Part shown: positions 55,301-64,000 of the stretch, piece by piece | Position numbering within the stretch: position 1 is the first letter of the stretch | Layout of the letters: the number at the start of each line of letters is the position of its first letter | Assembly (NCBI RefSeq): GCF_010183535.1 | Contig: NC_071330.1 | Location: forward strand, 3,143,717 to 3,207,716 | Source: Caenorhabditis remanei | Taxonomy: Eukaryota > Nematoda > Chromadorea > Rhabditida > Rhabditidae | Reading direction: 5' to 3' | Length of the DNA stretch: 64,000 nucleotides | Translations under genes and position numbers: made by a program | The notes under the pieces: generated by a model | What the model saw: the letters and a program-made list of their open reading frames with translations, nothing else | Told to the model about the DNA's origin: nothing | Databases searched by the model: none

Positions 55301-57040
55301 CCGAAGGGAATACGAAAAAGATGCCTTCTTCTTCGACGTCTCCCAATGGAGGGGAGAGAGTTTCATCCGAAGAGTTTCAAGGCGTCAAGAACACGAGGAA
55401 GAAGTTTCGAGGGGGGTGTCTGAGGGGGGACTTTTGAAAAATGGTTTGTTGAAATTGGGTTAAAATCATGACGTTTGGGAATTGGGATATTGAGGAATTG
55501 GCTTGCAGGAGAAGTAATTGTTGCAGACTTGCAAAATCTCGGCCCGAATTCATAAAATGTGCTCAATTTCTTCTAAATTTTAAGACATTTTTATAAAAAT
55601 ATTCAAAAATCTCTCGTACGCTTGAGTTTTTATGGATGATACAGTCGAAAATTCAACTTTTCTGCAAAAAAAAAATCAAAAAATTTAAATTTTCAAATTT
55701 TTGTACTGATACCCGGAGTTATCATTTCTATATGTTTCGTGCTAGAAGTTGAAGACCTCTGAGTCGTGAAAAAGTGTTCAGACTACCATCTTGGGGGCGG
55801 AGCCTAAAATCTTGGGGGCGGAGCATAAATCTTATTCGACAATACTAAATACCGTTGAAACGTCAAATTCTTCTGTTTTTTTTGCACAAATGCAGTATTT
55901 TTATGTTTTCAGACGTCGCAATGGGTGAAAGAAGGTGGCATCCATCAAATTTGTAGAAAATAAATCTTCAATTTTATGAGCCAGTAAACGTGAATTTTGG
56001 TCAAAAATTGAATTTTAGATACAGAAAAAAAGATTTTCAGAAAATGAGATTTTCATGCCAATCTGTTTTTCTGTATTAAAAAGTCAATTTTTGACCAAAA
56101 TTCACGTTTTCTGGCTCATAAGATTGAAGATTTATTTTCTAGAAATTTGATGGATGGGAATATTTCAATTTTTTCGTTTTCAGTGCAAAAACATAAAAGA
56201 ATTGACTTATACCGTGAAAATTATCTTCGAGTAAAAAACAAGTAAATTTCGAGTTCAATTGCAAACAAAATTAGGAAAAATGTTCAGTCTGTAACAACCC
56301 TTCGATATTTATACTCAGAATTTGAGATGCAATCCTTGAAAATCATTCAGAAAATAATAGAAAATTAAATTAGAAGTTATTTTTTCACAAATTAATTTCA
56401 CTTTTGCTGTATAGCTACGGTTCAAATTTCAAATTCTCAATTTCTAAGTATCAAAACACCAGAAAATCACAGAACACCGCCTGATCATTTTCCATTCAAC
56501 GTTGGTGTTTCATGTTGTTCAATTCATCTAAAAATAACACCTGAAAACCGGTTTTTCAAAAAACTCTCACTTATTTTGATTTTCTCAAAATTTGAACTCA
56601 AAAAAGCAGTAATTTCTCTAACTTCTCTCATCTACATTTCTCTCTTCCCTCATAAAAGCCATTCCCATCAATCAAAATGCGCGAAATTGGCTCATAAATC
56701 AAACGGCGAAGAACTAAAAAAAACTAAAATTTTGCTCTTTCCGCACCAAAAAGAGTGGAATTGTGTGAATAGAGAGAGCAGAACATGCAGAAAACAAATA
56801 GCCACGAAAAACCAATAAATTATTCATGCACATCAAAAATAAAATGTCCGTTCTCTCCTCTTTTTTGCAAAAAAAAATTTCAAACAGTAATATTTACCAA
56901 CATTTTTTCCAGATTTTCTCTATTATATAGGTGAAAGTTATAGTAATTGAGTAATCGATATGTGTGTCAAACGAAACAATGTCAAATTCCGCGGAAATCG
57001 GTCATTTTCGGAGGGCCCGTGGCGGTCACTCGGCCAGTTG
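49311..57040. other. Long gene-poor region between unc-64 and cpf-2
   Basis: No convincing gene was found in this 7.7 kb. It contains GCGCTC family copies (49783-49848, 51149-51262, 51268-51358, 52895-52972, 53650-53779), TTGTAGTTGACAAC modules (51860-52030, 52380-52850), the GACTCACAGT / ACAGTAAGACAGGGA motif set (49380-49520, 50700-50760, 54420-54500), a diverged GTTTTGAAACC-like array (50850-51130), a CT block (51510-51535), an AAGAAG block (55236-55290), an inverted repeat with AATTTTTGACCAAAATTCACG (about 55975-56155) and AT-rich sequence. Some may be upstream regulatory DNA of unc-64 or cpf-2. Confidence 0.55.
55236..55290 (+). repeat. AAG/GAA microsatellite
   Basis: Runs of AAGAAGAAGAAG on the + strand around 55240-55285, with an inverse TTCTTCTTC block near 55110. 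They give spurious Arg/Lys-rich open frames. Confidence 0.85.
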
Positions 57041-57048
57041 TGACGTCA
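57041..57048. promoter_or_regulatory. Perfect CRE-like palindrome upstream of cpf-2
   Basis: TGACGTCA lies 187 bases before the cpf-2 ATG in a locally GC-richer segment (57000-57120). It is the consensus site for CREB/ATF-type bZIP proteins; function here is inferred from sequence only. Confidence 0.5.
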
Positions 57049-57234
57049 CATATTTGTGGGCGGAGCGTTTGCGGAGTTGGTTTGCAACACGCCGCACGCG
57101 GTTTTCGCAGCTTTGCCGCATGGTTTCTCGTTTCCGATATTTTCTTCGTCGCGTTTCGAAAATCTTTGTTTGCGTCCATTTCGTGCCGTTTTTCGTATAA
57201 ATTCTTTGTTCAAAATCAATTTCTAGCCGGAAAA

Positions 57235-59918
57235 ATGATGTCTGGAGGGTATAAACCGTCGGGACAACTCAATGAGCGGTCGCAACGATCTGTTTTCGGT
57301 AAGTACTCAATTTTTCTGTAAAAAATACTTATTTTCTAATTTTCAGTCGGAAATATCAGCTACGATGTGACAGAAGAGACGATTCGAGCGATTTTCGCAA
57401 AGGTTTGTGTTTAATTCTCAATAAATTCAATCAAAAATGTTTTTTTTGAGCGAAAAATCAATTTTTTCATGTTTTTTTTTTCAAAAATTCAATTCCAGGC
57501 CGGACATGTGATGTCGATCAAAATGGTTCACGACCGAGAGACTGGAAAACCGAAAGGATACGGATTCATCGAGTTTCCAGATATAAACACTGCTGATACA
57601 GCTATTCGTGTGCTTAATGGGTAAGCAACTTGCAATTGTGCACGTAAAACAAGAAATAATTGAAAATTTTATAATTTTTATGCTTTTCAAGTGAAATTTC
57701 TACACAAAATACCCTATCTTCCACATTTTCAGCTACGAATTGGGTGGACGTGTACTCCGTGTCGACAGTGCCGCCGGTGGGATGAATATGGAAGAGTTCG
57801 GATCGACGAACACTGGACCAGCTCCAGTCGAGGAGAATCCGTATGGACCGGAGTGTGATGCTGGAAAAGCACCGGAGGTATGGGATTTTTTGGCGAGCAA
57901 GCCATATATCAATGAAATAATTTTTTTTTTTAAATATTCAATGAAATATTTTTTTTTTTTAGTTTCAAGCATACTTGCAAACCGGGACAACACAGGCCGG
58001 CGCATAACTCTCTTCAAACTCAATATTATGAGCTGAAAAATGTACCAAAATGTAGATCTCGACGAGTTCCTACTACGGGCCGGATGTCTGTTTGTTACTG
58101 TACCGCGGTCCGGGAAAAAGTGCCGAAAACGCGAAAATAGCCAAAAAAAAACCATTCTTGTCCGGCCCGCGGTATATTAACGATTCGACATCCAGCCCGT
58201 AGTAGGTTGCAGACAGAACTCGTCGAGATCCACATTTTGGTATATTTTGCAGCGCATAATATTCATTTTGACGCGAGTTACGAGACGGTCCGTGTCGGCC
58301 CGTTTCTTCCCATGTCACTTTCTCTTTCCTAACACTTATTTTTCAGAGAATCTCCCAAACCGTCGCCTCGCTGGCTCCTGAGAAAATGTTCGAATTGATG
58401 AAACAACTCCAGGAAGCACTCAAAAACAACCCGGCCGAGCTGAACAGCGTTCTCGTCGAGAATCCGCAACTCTCTTACGCAGTTCTTCAAGCTGCCGTCG
58501 TGATGAGAATCGTCGATCCACAGACTGCACTCGGACTTCTTCATCGTAACAAGGCGGCCACCATGACTCCATTCCATCAAACTGGTGCTCCAGGAGGTGT
58601 TGGAGGAGTTCCGCCACAAATGATTCCACCACAACAGTCACAACAGCAAATGCCACTGCCGATACCACCGAAACCGACTTTTGCTCATCCAGGTAAGACC
58701 CTTACCGTAAGGAAAATTGGAAATATGAGAATTTCGAGCTAGAAGTCCCCTGGTAAATCGTTCAGTCGCGCGAATAAACGCTGATTTCGCAGATTCATGC
58801 AATTATTCTTGGCGCGGTTTTTCATCTGTCTTTTTGTTTTTTTTTTTCATTCATTTTTCAATTTCCTGTATATTATTTTTATTTTTCTGAATCAGTCACT
58901 TACAGGTCAATACCAGAGGAATAGATTCGCGAGATATCGAATGTGATTTGGAAATTCCTCATTCTCAATGGGCCCCTTCAAGTAATAATTCGCGTCCTCA
59001 ATTATCAGACAAGGGAACGAAAAAAACGCAACTATACAATCCTACGCGCACGTTTAATTTCCATTCTCATGTTAGCCATTTAATATAATTGTAGTTTATC
59101 TGTACAATATCTCCTGTCTTTTAAATACCAATAAAGATTTTCATATGCATCGAAATCGTTCACAAGACAAATATTTAGGAGGAAAATCTATTAGCACAGC
59201 AAGGTTTTTACACTAGCGCTCTACTGAAACTGAAAAATTGCATGAGATATCGAAAGATGGTAAGAAAAAAAGGGCAGCGCAGAACTGATATAATATTTAG
59301 TTTCTGATATTAAATTGCTACGGACCTATTAGCACGGCACGCTCTACCGAAAATCGAAGAAAATTGTGTGGGAAATTGAGAGACTCAGATAAAAAGATAC
59401 ATTTTTAAGGGCATTTCGGTGGAGCGCAGTTGTAAGAACTGAGCCGAGCTAATAATACGACTGAAAACGATTTACCAAAAACTAAGGCTCAAAATTCCAC
59501 TCTCAGCTCGATTTTAACAGAACTTTTCCTATAAATTTGTCTTTTTTCGAAGAAAATATCGAGAAATATAAAAACAGACTCAAGATTCCCACCTCTAATT
59601 TTGATTTTTCCAGGCGTCGGACCATCAATGGGACCACCAATGGGACACCCTCAAGGACCACCTCAATACGGTAGACCACCAATGCTTCCAACACCTCAAC
59701 AACAACAACAATACATGCCACCACCACAACAACAGATGCCACTACAAACCAGACCGCCCGTCCAACATCAACCACAAGAGGACCAGGAAGAGCATCAGAA
59801 TGCGCAACTCCTGATGCAAGTGATGCAACTCAGCGAGCACGATCTTCAAATGCTTCCGCCTGGTGATCGTGACAAGATTATCGAGTTGAGACAACAGTTG
59901 AAGAGAAATGTCAAGTGA
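57235..59918 (+). CDS. cpf-2: CstF-64 homologue, cleavage stimulation factor subunit
   Basis: Six exons (57235-57298, 57347-57402, 57499-57620, 57733-57877, 58347-58692, 59614-59918) give 345 residues. CstF-64 binds the GU-rich element downstream of the poly(A) site during mRNA 3' end formation, and is linked in nematodes to SL2 trans-splicing. Seen: RRM with RNP2 VFVGNI and RNP1 KGYGFIEF (residues about 20-95), hinge region (APEKMFELMKQLQEALKNNP), a Gly/Pro/Gln-rich linker (QYGRPPMLPTPQQQQQ), and the conserved C-terminal bundle (LLMQVMQLSEHDLQMLPPGD). TTCTAG at 57221-57226 is a likely trans-splice acceptor. Confidence 0.96.
58030..58246. repeat. Foldback element in a cpf-2 intron
   Basis: The left arm (ACCAAAATGTAGATCTCGACGAG, TACTACGGGC, GGATGTC) is repeated inverted (GACATCCAGCCCGTAGTAG, CTCGTCGAGATCCACATTTTGGT) around a centre near 58138. 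Confidence 0.8.
59329..59454. repeat. GCGCTC MITE with deleted left arm, cpf-2 intron
   Basis: It starts TATTAGCACGGCACGCTCTACCG, so the TTCTTACAACCGC segment between end and core is lost; the right arm is complete to GAGCCGAGCTAATA. A half copy lies just upstream (about 59189-59235). Confidence 0.75.
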
Positions 59919-60160
59919 TTTCGTCTCGATGGATCTATAATTTTATCTTTCTTTCTTTTCTTGACTCTACAGATCTTGTACATAAACTTTTTTCTATTTC
60001 TAATACAGCAAATTTATTCCGTTTTGTTAGGAATTGAGACCATGAAAAATGGAAAAAAGTAAGCATATAAAGTAAACTATACACCGAAGAACACCTAATC
60101 ACTATATTATACACTGAAAAAATAAGTTAAAGAGGCAAGGAAAGTCAATAAATAATTGAA

Positions 60161-63100
60161 TTAATAAGGGATTTCGTTCTGGAAATATTGCAATTGATCG
60201 TACATCTTCGAGCGAATGTTCAGGAAGCAGTTGGTGATTACAGAGTGCATATATCTGAAAATTTCAGCCTTTTTTTTTCTAAAAAATGCTTTATTTCCCT
60301 ACTTGGCCGCATCTTTTTCATTCATATCCGGCGCGAATCGTGCTCTCAACTGGTTGATTGTCTTTCCTCGGAAACACGGAAGATGTGTGTCCAACATCAA
60401 AGAGACCAACGAGACGAACGATTTATGATAGGGACGGACTGCGAGATAGGCGTGAACACAGAGAGATGCGAATTGACGGAATGGAGCTGCTTCCATCTTC
60501 CCGCCCATTATCGCCACCATCTCTTCGCTGAGTTTGAAGTCGGGTTCGAAGCCCAGATTTCCTCCTGGACTGCTTTCGAACATGAATCCGAAATCTGGAA
60601 AGAGATATTTGGTTGAATGAGGAAAACATTTAACAACACGAAAAATAGTATTTTTCAAATTCTTGACAATTTTCAAGTTTCTCGCTAAATAGTATAAACA
60701 CGGCATGCTTCTTACAGCCGCGCTCTATCGAAACGGAAGAAAGTTGTGTGAGAAATTGAGAAACTAAGAGAAAAAGAGACATTTTTCAAGGTCATTTCGG
60801 TGGAGCGCAGTTGTAAGAACTGTGCCGAGCTAATAGTACAACCTCGCCATATTTTCACATGTGCGCTCTACCGAACCCATAATTTCTTAATCTCGGTAGA
60901 GCGAGTTTACATAAACTTTTTGCCTTTCTTGTAAAGCTACCGTAGTCCAGGGATTATTGTAGCTACCGTAACACCTTAAAACGATCTTTTGAAGAATTTC
61001 GGTAGGGCGAGGTTGCAATACCGTAATCCCCCCCCCCCCCCTAGCGTTCGTTTTCTGGGTTACGGTAGCTACAATAACTCTACAGTATCAGGTTCGGTAG
61101 AGCGAATTTGTAAAAACTGCGCAAAAACTGCACAGGGCACGCTTTTTACAACTGCGCTCTACCGAAACCCAAGAAAATAGTGTGCGAAAGTGAGAAACTC
61201 AGAGAAAAAGATACTTTTTCAAGGACATTTCGGTGGAGCGCGGTTGTAATAAGCGTGCCGTCCTAATAGGAAATTTTCACGTTTCTGAAGAAAAGTATCT
61301 TAAAGATTAAGAATTTTAAAATTTAAACATCTAGAAGTTTGCTTTTTGCATAATTGCAAAATACGAAAAATTTTGAAAAAATAAGATTTTTGTATTAAAA
61401 AAGTTTCAAATTTTAACAAAAGTACAATTTTTGAAACTGAAAATCTATTATTAGCACGGCACGCTTCTTACAACCGCGCTCTACCGAAACCGAATAAAAT
61501 AGTGTGGGAAATTGAGAGACTCAGAGAAAAAGAGACATTTTTCGAGGGCATTTCGGTAGAGCGCAGTTGTAAGCACTGTGCCGATCTATTAGCTTGGCAC
61601 AGTTCTTACAACTGCGCTCCATTGAAATCCCCTTGAAAAATGTCTCTTTTTCTCTGAGTCTCTCAGTTTCCCACACTATTTTCTTCGGTTTCGGTAGAGC
61701 GCGGTTGTAAGAACTGTGCCGTGCTAATAATAGCACAACACGTTTTTTACAACTGCGCCCTTTCGAAATCTCTTGATTCATCTTCAATGGAGCGCGGTTA
61801 CAAAATCCTAGCTGTTTTAATAGATTCAACGAATAAATGTTGAAAAGATTGAATTTTAGAAGTCTGAAATAATAATTTTAAAAAATTGTACTCAAAACTC
61901 GGCGGTAGTTGATTTTAGGAAAAAAAAGGTTTTTATGAAATTCTAGTATTTTGAAACAGTTGGAAATATGAATACTTTTGAGTAAGAATTTTTCAAAATT
62001 TTCACAAAAAATAGATTTTTTTCAGTAAAAACTCTCAATTTTCAAAATTTTTTCTAAAAGTTGAATTTCCATTCTAAATCTGTCTGTTTTAGACATTTTT
62101 TCTTATGGAACTTATGAAATTTTGGAATACAGTAAGCTGCCAAAAATCCCAAAAATGTATCAAAAAGTTCAAAATTTCTACGTTTTTCAGTAAGAATTTT
62201 TCACAAAAATTTACTTTTTTCTCATAAAATTGAATAAAATTCAATATTCTTCTTCTTCTCACCAATATGTATAATATGTCCATCCAAATCGATCATAATA
62301 TTTCCATTATGTCGATCCTTGATTTGCAGCAAAAAGCTGAAAACCGAGTAGGCGGCCATACTCCTCACAAAATTGCGTCTCGCCTCTTGGAACGTCTCAC
62401 TACTCTCATCTCCGTACTGCGTCTTAAAATACTCGTACAATCCGAAATCAGTCTGTCGTCCCAACTGATCACGACTCTTCGAATTGGGTACACACTCGAT
62501 AACTCCACATCCTGGTGACGTGGCAACCACTCTATACGGGAATACTCTGACTGGAAGACCAAGCCCCGCCCACACATTCTTCATGAGTTGCATCAACTGA
62601 AGAGCCAACATATCCTGACGAACGTCGTCTCCAACTTTGAAAATTGCCGCCTGCCAACACACTCGACTGTCTTGAACTTTTCGAAGTTTCTCCAAATCGG
62701 CGTCTGTTGATTTCTCTTCTTTTTCAGATTGAGCTTGTAGTCCGATTCGTTCGAGTTCTCGGACTCCACATCGTTTCACACGGAATCGTGCTGAAATTTT
62801 AAGAAATTTGGATATAAATTTGAAACTTTTAAATGAAAAATTGACGGAAATCCTTTCTATGAATCTGGAAGTTGCCTGGCGTACCTTTGGCGCGTAATTC
62901 ATAAAACTAAAACCATATTAGGTCCGCACAGTGCTTACAACTGCGCTCCAACGAAATCGCCATGAAAAATGTCTTTTTTTCTCTGAATCTCTCAATTTTG
63001 CACACAATTTTCTTCCGTTTCGGTAGAGCGCGGTAGTAAGAAGCGTGCCGTGCTAATATTTGTGACTGGTTTCTACTCGAATCCCCAGTTTGAAATTTGA

Positions 63101-64000
63101 AATTCCATTTTCCGGATTTTTGAGTAAATTTTGAACTTTTTGGATCAAAACTTGAACAGTAGCAGTTTTTAGAGGGTTGTAACGTGAAGTTTTGATTTAA
63201 AAAAGTGCAAAATTTACTCAAAAATCCGGAAAAGGACAAGTAAATTTAATTCGAATAAAAAAAGGAATTTCGAACAGATGAAGATTTTCGAATCAGTCCG
63301 AAACCAGTTACAAATACGCGCCAAAGGTACGCCAGACAACTAGTTTTCTCCAAGATTCATTAAAAAAGGAATTTTTGAAATTTTTTTATTAAAAATAAGG
63401 ATTTTTTGTCAATGTTTCATTAAAACCAGGATTTTTGTTAATTATTCATTAAAAAAAGAATTTTTGTTAGTTTTTCATCTGAATTTTTTTTCTTCTCCTA
63501 TTTTGTTAGAGAGCCTGCTCAAATCAGTTCAAACATAAGATCTTCATTCTCATATATTTCGCGCCCAACGCGCGCCAGACTCCCAAGTTTTTCTTACCCA
63601 AAAACGGTGCCTTCGCCGCCGACTGCATTGGTGTTCCAGATGAATAATCCAAATCCAGAAGAACCGCTTCAGGATTCGACGGCAAATACGTGATCGTCTC
63701 AATCTTGACATCAGCCAACGCCTTCAGACACGCCTTCTTTCGAGCATCGCCTTTCGGGAAAGGCTTGATAGTTCCAGATATAGCAGTGAGTTGATGGAAC
63801 AACTTGAATTCTGCCTCGTGGAAACGACGGGCGGCTCCTTCCAATTGAGAGATTATCTTTTGCATTATGTCATTCAACGGGTCGAATAGAGCACTGTCTT
63901 TTATCTTGCTCTCCTCGTCGGTGTACATATTTGTTTGCATATTCCAGATGAGTTGATGGGCAAGGAGTTGAGAGTGTCCAGCTAACCAGATCATCAATTC
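60161..64000 (-). CDS. Phosphatidylinositol 4-kinase type III alpha, C-terminal catalytic part
   Basis: Four exons are in the window: 64000(+)-63598, 62790-62263, 60594-60303 and 60254-60161, in continuous phase. The 5' part lies beyond 64000. PI4K alpha makes PI4P at the plasma membrane, with EFR3 and TTC7 partners. Seen: linker [62 protein letters not shown], catalytic loop [11 protein letters not shown], activation [33 protein letters not shown], and the conserved end FQNEIPY. The C. elegans counterpart is, from memory, Y75B8A.24. The 1.67-kb intron 60595-62262 holds at least six MITEs. Confidence 0.96.
60690..61822. repeat. Array of six GCGCTC family elements in one PI4K intron
   Basis: Copies at about 60690-60835, 60856-61000 (ATGTGCGCTC subtype), 61130-61270, 61450-61588, 61588-61733 and 61733-61822 follow one another with little spacing; several share or abut their TATTAG/CTAATA ends. 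A C10 homopolymer lies at about 61029-61040. Confidence 0.82.
62870..63345. mobile_element. TIR element in PI4K intron, split by a GCGCTC MITE
   Basis: TTGCCTGGCGTACCTTTGGCGCG (62872-62894) and its inverse CGCGCCAAAGGTACGCCAG (63316-63334) are the outer ends. Inner arms TTCCGGATTTTTGAGTAAAT / ATTTACTCAAAAATCCGGAA (about 63110-63232) form a hairpin. A complete MITE (62916-63058) sits in the left part, so it inserted later. Confidence 0.75.
62916..63058. repeat. GCGCTC palindromic MITE nested in another element
   Basis: It runs from TATTAGGTCCGCACAG to GTGCCGTGCTAATA with the standard TGTCTTTTTTTCTCTG spacer. Confidence 0.85.

Noticed and set aside
55128..55463. 111-residue Arg-rich + strand ORF
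   Set aside because: It reads through AAGAAG microsatellites; composition explains it.
60690..61822. Possible CRISPR-like array because of regularly repeated GCGCTC units
   Set aside because: Units are palindromic MITEs of variable length and orientation in a eukaryotic intron; spacers are conserved, not unique.
1..64000. tRNA, rRNA and snRNA genes
   Set aside because: No cloverleaf with A/B boxes or other RNA gene signature was recognised by eye; a covariance-model search would be needed to exclude small ones.

Overview
The window is nuclear DNA of a nematode, almost certainly a Caenorhabditis species. The genes have many short introns with the TTTTCAG acceptor, several start codons sit just behind a trans-splice-like TTTCAG/TTCTAG, the non-coding DNA is AT-rich, and the encoded proteins read as tim-1, npp-18, set-25, unc-64, cpf-2 and a PI4KIII-alpha kinase. 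From memory, the C. elegans counterparts lie on the right part of chromosome III but in separate blocks (Y75B8A, Y43F4B, F56A8). Here they are adjacent, which suggests another species with intrachromosomal rearrangement.

Layout. 1-309: tail of an unrecognised + strand gene. 606-1424: nested palindromic transposon. 2584-11975: anoctamin (TMEM16) gene whose eighth intron carries a complete, apparently recent, non-autonomous Gag-protease LTR retrotransposon (7334-9648). 12446-13357: CCDC134-like secretory protein. 13945-18151: LRRC59-like leucine-rich-repeat membrane protein with a phase-compatible internal 7-nt start exon. 18596-19633: F-box-like gene. 19729-20048 (-): a small two-exon acidic gene. 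20614-26449: tim-1, with an internal tandem domain duplication. 26606-27010 (-): small unknown gene.

27234-34976 is the most unusual region. The PGM2-type phosphoglucomutase/phosphopentomutase gene (30313-34976, -) holds an intact intronless gene on the opposite strand in one intron (32227-32865). That intron piece, with part of a PGM2 exon, has been copied in inverted orientation just downstream of PGM2 (27234-28399 plus about 30051-30105). A 1.65-kb near-perfect palindromic transposon then landed at a TTAA in that copy; the other copy keeps the uninterrupted TTAA as a natural empty site.

35443-37989 (-): npp-18/SEH1, divergent from 38305-41881 (+) set-25-like H3K9 methyltransferase. 42266-48367 (-): unc-64 syntaxin with three alternative, phase-matched membrane-anchor exons. 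48368-57234: about 9 kb without a convincing gene, made of microsatellites and dispersed palindromic repeats. 57235-59918: cpf-2/CstF-64. 60161 to beyond 64000 (-): C-terminal catalytic half of PI4K alpha.

Throughout, introns and spacers are filled with foldback elements. The commonest is a roughly 140-bp palindromic family whose arms carry GCGCTCYACCGAAA / TTTCGGTAGAGCGC and end in TATTAGCACGGCAC / GTGCCGTGCTAATA, with more than 25 full or partial copies. Exon boundaries were placed by hand; each multi-exon model given with coordinates keeps a continuous reading frame across its splice junctions.
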